Positions 52,997 to 61,914 of a stretch of 64,000 nt of DNA are shown piece by piece; the first letter of the stretch is position 1; the number at the start of each line of letters is the position of its first letter. Location of the stretch: contig NW_018344105.1 in the NCBI RefSeq assembly GCF_002099425.1, positions 6,636,501 to 6,700,500 on the forward strand, in the 5' to 3' direction. The translations under genes were made by a program, and so were the position numbers. Origin of the DNA: Phascolarctos cinereus (lineage: Eukaryota > Chordata > Mammalia > Diprotodontia > Phascolarctidae). Under the pieces are notes generated by a model, which ran no database searches, was not told where the DNA came from, and saw only the letters and a list, made by a program, of their open reading frames with translations.

Positions 52997-53256
52997 GTTA
53001 ATCCACAAGCATCTATTAAATACCAGCTGTGTACTAGGCACTGTGTCAAGTGCTGAAGACACAGAGACAAAAGAAAAAGCATGCCTGTTCTCAAGGAACT
53101 TACATTCAGATGGGAGAGGCTCATTGAGGTATGTGTCCATGATGTTCTCGGCTCAAATGCATCTGTGATCTCATCAATTTGGGAGTTCCCTTCAATGCAG
53201 ATGATAACCCATCCATGCCTGTCCCGCCTGTGCTACTCATGTCTGTATTTTCCCAA
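52997..53256. mobile_element. Left part of composite insertion in L2
   Basis: 52997-53112 is a second antisense L2 tail (ATTAAATACCAGCTGTGTAC, GGCACTGTGTCAAGTGC, CAAGGAACTTACATTC). 53113-53256 is an unclassified piece (GCTCAAATGCATCTGTGATC, CCCGCCTGTGCTACTCATG) that probably continues at 53629-53712, on the other side of the pseudogene. Confidence 0.5.
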
Positions 53257-53628
53257 TAGTTTTTTTTTTTTACATTGAGTTAAGCTTTGTATTCAATGTT
53301 ACAAAAAATATTTGGTCAAGCAGACCAAATCCCACATCATCGTCAGACTCATCAAATTATTTTTGTTTTGGCTTCCTCTTTCTTCTCCTCCTCAGCAGGG
53401 GCAGCTGTGCTAGCTGGGGCAGCCCCTCCAGCTGCTGGGGCAGGTCCACCAACTCCCACATTGCAGATGAGACTCCCAGTGTTTACATTGGACAGGGCCT
53501 TTGCAAATAAATAAACCGGACCAGAATGGTTCAACATTTACACCTGCTGCTTTAATGAGTGCATTCATTTCATCTTCCATGACCTTCCCAACCTCATCTT
53601 TGTGAAGGATGAGGGCAGAGTAGACTTC
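53257..53628 (-). pseudogene. RPLP1: Processed pseudogene of ribosomal protein P1 (RPLP1)
   Basis: RPLP1 is an acidic protein of the 60S ribosomal stalk that helps recruit elongation factors; the vertebrate protein has about 114 residues. Read on the minus strand from 53628, the copy begins inside codon ~10 (VYSALILHKDEV) and continues MNALIKAAGVNVEPFWSGLF. A four-base duplication near 53500-53510 shifts the frame. The next frame reads LFAKALSNVNTGSLICNVG, then the Ala/Pro hinge GGPAPAAGGAAPASTAAP and AEEEKKEEAK. The acidic end (DESDDDVGFGLLD) lies in a third frame at 53315-53353, and the normal stop has become CAA. There are no introns. A 3' UTR remnant and a poly-A tract (T run 53260-53271) follow. 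Flanks CTGTATTTTCCCAA (53243-53256) and CTCTATTTTGCCTA (53629-53642) form a plausible diverged TSD. 5'-truncated, non-functional, L1-mediated. Confidence 0.95.
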
Positions 53629-53802
53629 CTCTATTTTGCCTAACATATGGAGGGCACCAGTGGAGTACTCTGACCGTCCGTCAGTCACACAGGCAAACAA
53701 AAGTTGAAATTAGTGGTAACTTTGGAGAGAGCAGTTTCATTTGAGTAATGAGGCCACAAGCCAGATTTCAAGGGGTTGAGAAGTGAGTGAGGAGAGAGGA
53801 GG

Positions 53803-55366
53803 TAAGTATAACTTTTTCTTTGGGTAAATTAAATTTTTAAATTCTGAATTTAAACTTCCCCCAAAAGAGCATTTCCACACACACACAGCAGAACACAAAA
53901 AGAGAATTCTGTATGAAACCATTAATCTCCATTTCATACCACCTACTTGAAAAAAAAGTATATAATACATCTAGACCTGCTTGTCTGTGCTTCCTTCTGA
54001 TCTTTTATTCTGTGCTTTTATTATTTTTTATAATTTTATCTATTTGCTTTTAGTTTTCAGCTTTCACTTCTATAAGACTTTGAGTTCTAAATTTTTCTCC
54101 CCCTCCCTCTGCTCCCCCCTCCTCAAGATGGCATGTTCTCTGATACAAGCTATACATGTAAAATCATATTAAACCTATTTCCACATTAGTCGTGTTGTAA
54201 AGAAGAATTAGAACCGAAGGGAAAAAAAAACCCACGAGATATTCTGTGCTTTTTAAAAAAATGTTTCACTGGCTTTCTTTTTTGGCCATCACTATTTCCA
54301 CCTCTTCCTCCTCCAGAATCCTTCCCCCAATTAAAAACTGAGAGAAAATTAAAAAAAGAAACCTTCATAAGAAGTAAACATCATAGAGCAAAATGAATCC
54401 CCTTGGTGGCAGTGTCCAAAAGCGTGTGTCTCTTTCTGTACCTTCAGTCTGTCCGCTCTGTGTCAGGAGGGAGATACCATGCTTTATCACGGTCCTCTGG
54501 AGATGAGGGTGATCACTGCATTGATCAGAGCTCTGAAGGCTTTCAAAGTTGTTTTCCTTTACAATATTGTTGTCACTAGATAAATTGTTCTCCTGGTTGT
54601 TTCCTACCCAGAATTCTCTGAAGTAACCTCTTTCATTATTTCTCATGGTGCAATAGTATTTTATTAAGTTCATATACCAGTTTGTTCGTCCATTCCCTAA
54701 TTGTCTAAGTGGAAATATAAGGCACCCCCTTATATTCTAGTTCTGGTTTTTTCTTTTTCTTTTTTCCTTTTTACACCCCCCCCCCATCAGGAAGTTGGTT
54801 TGTTTGTGGCTATTTTCTCCTTCTGTTATCCTCCCTCTTGACCCCGTAAAACTACAGTGGTTTTTTTTTTTTTTTAATATACTGGTGGGAACCTTTTTTT
54901 GGTTTGCTCATTTCTTTTGCATTTGGAGCTTATTGGGGCATATGGCTTAAGATGTTGGTCTAACCCTATTTTCTGCCAAACAGCTTTCTAATTTTTCCTG
55001 CAGCTGTTGTTGAATACAGAGCCCTTCCCTCTGTCATTTGTGTTTTTGCATGTACTGTGTTTGTTTCCTTCTAGAGCTTGCTTGGCTAGTTTATTCTACT
55101 GATCTACTTTTCTATTTTTGTAACCATTACCGAATACTCTTGATGATTACAGCTTTATAATGTAATTCATGATCTGGTAATACTAGGCTTCCTTCATTCC
55201 TATTTTTTTCATTTTTTCTCTTAAAATTCTTGACCTTTTGTTCCTCCAAATAAATTTTTAAAAATTGTCTAGTTCTGTAAATTAACTCCTTCGTAGTTTG
55301 ACTGGTGTGGTGCTGAATCTGTACATTAATTTAAATAGTATTGTGATTTTTATTATACTAGATGCT
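53803..55366 (-). mobile_element. L1 LINE, 3' region, antisense
   Basis: L1 3' end and ORF2 C-terminal part in antisense: TTGTCTAAGTGGAAATATAAG preceded by CATTATTTCTCATGGTGC, AATAGTATTTTATTAAG (54635-54665); TTCTACTGATCTACTTTTC, TTTATAATGTAATTCATG, TGACTGGTGTGGTGCTG (55090-55320), which parallel the human L1 antisense order 'CTGATCTATAT...TTGTAGTATAGTTTGAAGTC'. The left part (53803-54000) is a likely but less certain continuation. Confidence 0.75.
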
Positions 55367-55559
55367 TTGGACTGTTTTTTCTTTTTTAATTAAATTTTAT
55401 TTTTTTCAGTTATAAAGCATTTTTTTTCTCCTTCTCACCTCCCCTTCACTGAAGAAAAAAACTTTGTAACCAATATGCAAAGTCAAACCAAACCAGTTCC
55501 CATATTGGTCGTTCCAAAAATGTATGTCTCATATTGCATATTAGTTTTGAACTGTTTTT
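55367..55559 (-). mobile_element. Short L1 3' end inserted in the L1 region
   Basis: TTGGACTGTTTTT (55367-55379) and TTGAACTGTTTTT (55547-55559) flank an antisense L1 tail: T-rich start, TCTCCTTCTCACCTCCCC, AACCAATATGCAAAGTC, CCATATTGGTCGTTCC. A later, 167-base 5'-truncated insertion. Confidence 0.8.
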
Positions 55560-56460
55560 CCTTGGTGTATGAGGGGCTTTTTAACTGCTTATAAGACTTG
55601 TAGTTTAATACTGAAGTCAGGCAACTTGTCTAATATTTCTTACTGAACTAAATTCAGGGTTTCTTTGTACCATTGGAATTAGAATTCTGTGGATTCTATT
55701 GAATTGTACTTTACTCTCTGTTTTCAGTGCTATTTTCTTGTATGATTTGCTGAAGTATAGTATTCAGACTTTTTCATTCATCATTTTTTTTCCCAGAAGA
55801 CCTATGATCCTCTGATTATCTCTGCACATTCTATCTTCAAAGGCACTTGCTGTGGCTTGTAGAGAATTCATTTGTTCTTTTAGTCTCATTGTCTTTTAAT
55901 TTTATTCTATCAATCTTTAGCCTCTGCCTTTTTGATTTACAGATATTCATTTTTTCAGAGAATCTACTGTTTTGCTAGTGATATTAGGTAATTTTGTTCT
56001 AAATTGTCTATTCCCTTGCTTGCTTTTTAAATTTCTTCTTTGAGAGCCCTAATTTCCATCTTCATTTCTTCTTTTAAGTCTTTATTGCCCTTCTGAACCA
56101 TTCTGTAGGTTCTTTCAGTTGTTTCATTATAGTTTCTGGGGATCTCATGATAGTTATAACAGTATTTTCCTTTTCCTTAGGTTCCCCTCCCCCAAGTTAA
56201 CTTTCTTTTACTTTATAGCATTTGTCAATTTTTTACTCACTTTTCTTTTGTCATTAGTCTTTCAGCTGGTTTCACTCTGAGATTTTTTTGTGAAGTATCT
56301 TTCTCTTGATCGTTTGTTATTCTTTCACCCTATTTGGCACTGTTCTTGCTATGTTGAAATGATAAAGGGAAGTTCCCTTACATATCACTTCAACTTTGCA
56401 ACTTCAACTTTACCTAGTCTCATTTTGCCAGAAGTCCACTTCCTTTCCTCTTTTTAACTT
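55560..56460 (-). mobile_element. AT-rich LINE-like (probably L1/HAL1 ORF1) sequence
   Basis: Antisense blocks such as GAAGACCTATGATCCTCTG, TCAATCTTTAGCCTCTGCC, GAGAGCCCTAATTTCC resemble the coiled-coil part of the ORF1 relic at 47760-48350 in style and order. Class is an inference; borders are uncertain. Confidence 0.4.
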
Positions 56461-56874
56461 GTTTTCCCCCTTTAATTGATTTGGTTTCATGGCTTTCTCA
56501 ACAATGAAAAAATTTTAAAGAAAGATTGTTAATAGATCCAAATTAGCAAAGTCAGCTGGAAGATCTTTAAGGATAAAATGGGATATAAGATGACAAATAA
56601 ATGAACGATGGAAAAGATCTGTAAAGGTTTTTATAACAAACTCTTTTAACCATCAAGGACGTTGGAGCCATCACAGTCCTAGATGTACTATTGCATGAGG
56701 AAGTGGAGATGGCATAGAAGAAAATAAACATGGTAAGATTAACTGGACTAGGCCAAGTCTACACAGAGGTCCATAATGGAAGTAATATGATTTTTAGGAC
56801 ATTCAGAGATTAATTCTTGAAGTATGAGGGGAAGAGGCCAAAGGTCTGGAAAAATCTCAGATCATATTACCATT
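56461..56874. other. Unclassified AT-rich stretch
   Basis: No named repeat or exon. Probably retroelement debris between two L1 pieces. Confidence 0.35.
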
Positions 56875-57785
56875 TTTTGAAAAAGTGATTATTCCCTTAT
56901 TGATAAATGGCTAAAAAGTATTAACAGGTAGGAAGAAATTCAAGCTATTAATAGTTATACGAAACATGCTCCAAATCTCTAATAATTAGAGCAATACAAT
57001 TTAAAGCAATTCTTAAGTTCCATTTCACATCTATGAGGTGGTAAAGTTGACCAAAAAGGAAAATGATAAGTATGGAAAAACAGACACATTAAAACACTGT
57101 TGCTAAAGCTATGAACTGGTCTAGTCATTCTGGAAAGTGATTTACAACTGTACCCCCGAAGTTACTACACTGTGCATATCCTTTGACACAGTGATACCAG
57201 TATTAGGCATGTACCCCAAAGAGACCAAAGAAAGAGGAAAAAGACCCATGTAAAAATATTATAGCAGCTCTTTTTGTAGTGGCAAAGAACTGGAAACTAA
57301 GGGGGGGTGCCCACCTATTGGGGAATGTTTGAATGAATTATGGTATATGAAGGTGATCGAATACTAACCACTATGGTATAAGAAATGATGAAGGGGATGA
57401 CTTCGGAGAAACCTGGGAAGACTTGTATGAGTTGATGTAGAGTGAAGTGAGCAGGACCAGGAGAACAACTTATACATTGTAAAGACAAACAGCTATGAAA
57501 GACTTAACAACTCTGATCAGTGCAAAGACCAGTATGATTCCAGAGGAATCATGATGAAACATATTACCCACCTCTGGATGGAGAGAAGATTGACCAGGAT
57601 GCCGATTGAGACATACTTTTTTTTTTTCACATGACCAATGTGGGACTTTGTTTTGCTTGGCTGTATGTATGTATTACTAGGACTTTGTTTTTCCTTGGCT
57701 TTTTTTTTTCCACTGGGGAGGGGCATGAAAGTAGAAGGGAGAGAAATAGATTTTGGTTAATTGAAAAAAAGTTAAATTGAAAAAA
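56875..57785 (+). mobile_element. L1 LINE 3' region
   Basis: Sense: TTTCACATCTATGAGGTGG, ACTGGTCTAGTCATTCTGG, TATCCTTTGACACAGTGATACC, AGTGGCAAAGAACTGGAAAC, GAAGTGAGCAGGACCAGG, ACATGACCAATGTGGGAC, GGGGAGGGGCATGAAAG. Longer than the copies at 30.5 and 37.5 kb and more diverged. Confidence 0.85.
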
Positions 57786-57789
57786 GGTA

Positions 57790-58140
57790 CATAGTAGGTG
57801 CAAGCCAGCTGCAACATTACAAATGAGGTATTACACAATGAAAATAGAGTCAGAGAAATGTGTGAAGGGAAAAAAGATGGATTGAACATGTAGTAAGAGT
57901 GAGGGATAGCTGATGAACAGGCTGTGCTCCCCACTGGTATACATGTGATGGTAAGAGATGTAGAGAAGGCCTGTGGCTTGTTGGGTAGACCCCTCTGTGG
58001 CAGTTTTATTGGAGGACATGGATAAGATTTCCTTAGCGCGGAGCGTGGATGGGTTATGATCTGTACTGTCCATCAAAGTATTGAGGTTTCTAGCTTTATG
58101 GGAGTACTGAGGTAGGGTGCTGGCCTTCTACCCAACCTTT
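57790..58140 (+). mobile_element. RTE-type LINE 3' portion
   Basis: Aligns in order with the reverse complement of 14440-14780: GCAACATTACAAATGAGG, AGAGAAATGTGTGAAGG, AAAAGATGGATTGAACATG, then GGAGGACATGGATAAG. One frame reads KKRWIEHVVRVRD, like the RKWxGHVxRxxD block near the C-terminus of RTE-clade proteins. Broken. Confidence 0.45.
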
Positions 58141-58891
58141 CATTCAACCTAGTAAGAACTAGAAGTCCCTTCCCTTCTGATCTAGATAGTGTTGCAGCAG
58201 ACCCAGCTGGTAGGTCAGGGTCAACATAACTGGGAGTTCAGGGGGATGTGGAATCAAACAGTTCAGCAGGAAACCCAGTGAGCTATCAAATAGTTTTTTA
58301 TTTTTACTACAGGGGCTTCAGGTTCTACACTAACTTCAATAAATTTCCCTTGTGGCTTCACCACGTGGGCTTCTGTTTGGGGCCCAAATAGTGGGCAATC
58401 AAGAGCCCCCAGAAAAGAGCAGGGAGCCCAATCTGCCTGCAGGGAAGACTCACCAAACAGCAGCCAATCATCTCTTTGTTGAACCCTGGGGAGCTTGGCG
58501 CCACTCTGGGGGTGGTCTCACAGCCATGTTCCCCCTGGCACTGTTGTCCTTCCTGCCTCCCTGATGGAACAGGCCCTCAGACACGGTGTACTCTGCGTGT
58601 TCCAGCCCCGTGAGCAGCATGAGAGACATTCACTGGGCAGATCAACTGGAACATTCACGGCCGGCAAGGTTAGTGATATAAATCAAGTGGGGAAAAATCC
58701 ATTTTGGTGTGGTCATTGTGTCAGCTCTTATTATTTCAGTTCAGCATGGTTGCAAATAGAAATCTCCTCTAAGGAACCAGAAAAGGGATACATAAAACAA
58801 CATTTTTCAGAGGCACGGTCACTTGCTTCTATTAATAATTACTAATATTAATATTTTTTGAACAATTGACCAGATCCTTTATGTACGTGTG
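58141..58891. other. No recognisable feature
   Basis: About 750 bases, single-copy-looking, moderately GC-rich at 58340-58640. Two overlapping frames (70 and 116 codons) have no family signature. Confidence 0.35.
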
Positions 58892-59050
58892 TACACATAC
58901 ACACATACATGCACATGCACACGCACATATACACACGCACACACATATATGGAAAGGAGAGTAAAAGAAGGGGAGGAAAGGAGAAGTGGCAACACAGTGA
59001 TGGGGAGAAGGAGAATCAAAAATGAGAAAGGGAGAAGTGGGGTTGGGGGA
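58892..59050. repeat. CA/TA microsatellite and purine-rich tract
   Basis: 58892-58950 is ACACATACACACATACATGC-type alternation; 58951-59050 is almost all purine (GGAAAGGAGAG, GGGGAGAAGGAG). Confidence 0.85.
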
Positions 59051-59550
59051 ATAGGCAGAGAATGAAGCTGAGCTTGAGTAACTTGGGGGTGGGATCCTCT
59101 GTTGTTGCAGAAATGTGAAAGTCACATTTTTGGCAGGGCTTCCCCCCTGCTGATGTCATCCTGGGGAATGTGCTTAAAGGCCAGGATTTTCCAGAAGGGG
59201 TGGATTTTTTTTTTTTTCGGGGCAGGCCTTCCATGGGCACTTAGTGCCCCTCTTAACTTGAGCCAACCTTTGAGGTGGACCTTTTTCCACCTCATTTGGC
59301 AGCAATAGGCCATGTGCATGTTTTTTTTAACAGGGGCCCCAAAGTCCTGTGTTGTCCTTCTCCCCTGTTCCACCCTGGTCTCTCCTTCACTTCCTCATCT
59401 TTATGTCAAAGATTCTCCTCTTCTTGGCCTTTGGGATGTCTGTAAGGCCCATTGGCCCCCTGAGTGTGTGGGGACACTGGGGGAGGAATCAGGGGAACAT
59501 CTTTTCTTCAACCACTAGGTATATACCCATAGCAGCATCGTCTTTATTTA
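59051..59550. other. No recognisable feature
   Basis: About 500 bases of single-copy-looking sequence with several short overlapping frames and no family signature. Confidence 0.35.
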
Positions 59551-59794
59551 GGAAAGGGCCAATAGAGCGCCGGCCCTGAAGTCAAGAGGACCTGAGTTCA
59601 AATCTGGCCTCAGACACATAACATTCAATAGCTGTGTGACCCTGGGCAAGTCACTTAACACCAATTGCCTCACCAAAAACAAACAAACAGACAAACAATA
59701 CTTTGCGTTCCTTCTTTCACTTACTAGCTGTGTGACCCTGGGCAAGTCACTTAACCCCCAATTGCCAAAAAAAAAAAAAGGGAAAGGGCAATAG
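59551..59794 (+). mobile_element. WSINE1-like SINE dimer with one outer TSD
   Basis: A 5'-truncated copy (59566-59700: GCGCCGGCCCTGAAGTC, GAGTTCAAATCTGG, CACCAATTGCCTCACC, (CAAA)n-rich tail) is followed by a second 3' half (59720-59767: TTACTAGCTGTGTGACC, CCCCCAATTGCC) and a poly-A. GGAAAGGGCCAATAG (59551-59565) and GGAAAGGGCAATAG (59781-59794) bound the whole, so both halves entered as one unit or the second landed in the tail of the first. Confidence 0.8.
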
Positions 59795-59966
59795 GACAGG
59801 AACATCCCATCCCCTGTCCCCTCTGGAATGAGTCCCTGCCTCAGTAGCAACTTCACCAGCTCCAGACACTGCTTTCCTTCCCCTCCTGTGTTTGGAGCTC
59901 CCCAGACTTGGTCTGTGGGGTCAAGTATGGTATCTGCACCCACTGGCATAAACAGAAGGAGTGATT

Positions 59967-60089
59967 TGACAAAAGAGCCCTGGATTAGGGTTTAGGAGAC
60001 CTGGATTCTAGTCCCGGCTCTGCCACAGATTCACTCCATGCCCTTGGGCAAGCCATTCCACCTCTCTGGGCCTCGGTTTCCTTTTTTTT
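59967..60089 (+). mobile_element. CORE-SINE
   Basis: GAGCCCTGGATTAGGGTTTAG, CTAGTCCCGGCTCTGCC, CATGCCCTTGGGCAAGCC, GGGCCTCGGTTTCC. Its CR1-like tail is the minisatellite that follows. Confidence 0.82.
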
Positions 60090-60265
60090 TTGTGTAAGAT
60101 AATTAGACTGAGTGACTACTCTAGCTTCTGTGTTCTAAGGTTTCTTCCAGATCAGACATTCAGTGTTCTTTATTGTATAATTCCCTCCCAGCTCTAATAT
60201 TCTTTGTTCTATGATACCTTCGTGCTCTGATATTCTCTTTCTGTGTTTTAAAGGCCCCTACAGTC
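60090..60265. repeat. Minisatellite C, ~38-bp unit, ~4 copies
   Basis: TTCTAAGGTTTCTTCCAGATCAG-, TATAATTCCCTCCCAGCTC-, CTATGATACCTTCGTGCTCTG- and AAAGGCCCCTACAGTCCC-type copies, each ending AATATTCTTTGTTCT or a variant. The reverse complement carries AGAATATTAGAGCTGGGAGGG, the unit of minisatellites A and B. It directly follows a sense CORE-SINE, at the position of that SINE's CR1-like tail. Confidence 0.75.
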
Positions 60266-60904
60266 CCAATATTGTAAGCAGGCTCGCCTAGTTTTCAGGA
60301 TGCCAGGTGACGAGGTAGTTTCCGGGAACTGGAGTCACTGCTGTTCTCTGCTTTTCCCTCCCCATTCCATACTCGTCCCTCTTCCGGTTATAATAGAGGC
60401 CCTCTTTCTCCAAGCCAATCCATCTCAGCTCTTTCATCACCGACCAAACAAATTTACTTTAGAAACATTAAAATAAAAAATAATGGCCCAGGGCAGGCCG
60501 GGTCTGGGGCTTTGGAGTTTGTCTTCAGCTGAAAGATGTCTAAGGGTAATTTATTGTATACCTTCCTAGAATGCAAAGGAGAACAGCTCCAGGCCATTCC
60601 CTTTATGCTTGGAAAATGTAGCTGTTGGGCTAATCTTAACCAGGATATTTGGCTTTACACTTAGCCTAAGTGACCCATATAACTGAGGAGTGGGTATTCT
60701 TCCCAGCTAACGATACTCTGGTCTTTCTGGGTTGGATTCCAATAGGTTCCCAGCTACAGGATCATTGCCTTGCTCCCCCTGCAGTGAGATCCATGCTCCA
60801 GGAGGCTGGGCAAAGCTGGCAGGCCCTCGACATACATCTTGTGCCTTCTTACCTCCATGCCCTCCATGTATGGAAATTTGGACAAAGATTCCCTTTGAAT
60901 AATT
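60266..60904. promoter_or_regulatory. Single-copy block with enhancer-like part
   Basis: No repeat is seen. The part 60430-60660 holds a forkhead-like CGACCAAACAAATTTAC, AAACATTAAAATAAAAAATAA, GGGTAATTTATTG and TTGGGCTAATCTTAACC. It is a conserved-element candidate only by appearance. The 87-codon frame at 60670 has no family signature. Confidence 0.25.
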
Positions 60905-61270
60905 CTAGAGATAGGAAATTATTTGGAGCCTGAAGACCTGGGTTCAAATACTGGCTATGCTATCTACTAATCTATAGGAATCCAGGTAAGTCATTTGATC
61001 TCTGTTGGCTTAAAATGAAGGGGTTGAAGTAGACAAGGACTTTTTGTATCACGGATCCCTTGGCAGTCTGATGAAGCCAGTGGAACCCTTCTCAGAATAT
61101 TTTCAAATGTCTGTGCTTAAAATCCTTAGGATTATAAAGGAAATCAATTATATTGAAATAGATTATAAAAATAGTGAAAAACCAAGTTCCTGGACCTCAG
61201 GTTAAGAATCTTTGGACTAGAGGATCTCCAGGGTCCTAGCCAGCTCTACATTTATGATTCTTTGATCCCA
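60905..61270 (+). mobile_element. CORE-SINE split by a MER91-like MITE
   Basis: CORE-SINE 60905-61028 (GAAGACCTGGGTTCAAATAC) resumes at 61213-61270 (GGACTAGAGGATCTCCAGGG, CAGCTCTACATTTATG). Inserted at 61030-61212: CACGGATCCCTTGGCAGTC, CTTAGGATTATAAAGGAAATC, and CTCAGGTTAAGAATC. Confidence 0.78.
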
Positions 61271-61274
61271 AATG

Positions 61275-61410
61275 GAATCTCTGCCAATATGTGGCTGTGT
61301 GACACTGGGGAGGAGACTGCAACTCGGAAACTCAGTTTCTTCTGTAAAATGAGGGGGTTGCATGGCATGATCTCTAAGGTCCCTTTTAACTCTAACATGC
61401 CTTAAGGCAC
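61275..61410 (+). mobile_element. CORE-SINE, partial
   Basis: GTGGCTGTGTGACACTGGGG, CTTCTGTAAAATGAGGGGG, GATCTCTAAGGTCCC. Confidence 0.7.
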
Positions 61411-61644
61411 TTGAATCAAGTCACTGGTGCTTTTACTTTTTAAGAAAAAAAGTTTGGGCCTTGCAACAGAGAGGGAGGAGCTTTGTGGGCAAATGCCCAC
61501 TCTGCAAAGTAGTGAGAATTCTGAGTTCACTAGATACATTTTGTCCAAGTGAAGTCTCTGATCACATTCTACCCTGGGAAAGGAGCACTCTAGGTCCCTG
61601 ACCCATCTTCTTCTCTCCCTGGGGCCATGATTTTCCTGGGGAAG
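61411..61644. other. No recognisable feature
   Basis: Short single-copy-looking stretch. Confidence 0.35.
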
Positions 61645-61910
61645 AAATCACAGAATTATAGGATTTAGAGCTAGAAAAAACCTTAGAGCCCATCTAGTTA
61701 TAGCATCTCTATCTTGAAAGGGACCTCGAAGAACACCCACTCCAATTTATACCTGAACAAGAATCCCTTCTGTGACATCCAGCCTCTACTAAGAGGACTC
61801 TAGTGACAGGGAGCTCATCACCTCCTGAGGCAGCTGATTTTACTTTTGGACAGTTCAGATTGTTAGCAAGCATTTTCTTTACATGCTGCTGAATGTACCC
61901 AAAGAAGTCA
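61645..61910 (-). mobile_element. CR1/L3 LINE fragment
   Basis: Antisense: AGAATTATAGGATTTAGAGC, AGAATCCCTTCTGTGACATCC, CTCATCACCTCCTGAGGCAGC, GTTCAGATTGTTAGC. Confidence 0.72.
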
Positions 61911-61914
61911 CAGA

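Larger units (their letters stand above)
51640..53802 (-). mobile_element. L2 LINE (-), long copy with nested insertions
   Basis: Antisense L2 in three blocks that are contiguous in the consensus. 51640-52289: GCAAAGGCCCAGAGGTGAG, AAAAGTGACATGATCAGAAC, GCGGAAGTCCAGGTGAGAGG. 52555-52996: AAGACATCCAGTTGGAAAC, CATCTGAACAGAGATGATAG, GAGAATTGAGAAAAGG. 53713-53802: GTGGTAACTTTGGAGAGAGC, CCACAAGCCAGATTTCAAGG. Insertions: a CORE-SINE (52290-52554) and a composite block (52997-53712) that includes the RPLP1 pseudogene. Confidence 0.85.

Noticed and set aside
52618-53124. 168-codon minus-strand frame (MSLSHLNVSSL...)
   Set aside because: It lies in an L2 LINE (its sense strand), with a second L2 tail at its end; a fossil LINE frame, not a host gene.
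53113-53256. Extra 5' exon of RPLP1
   Set aside because: It lies on the 3' side of the minus-strand pseudogene, beyond the poly-A tract, and matches no RPLP1 sequence.
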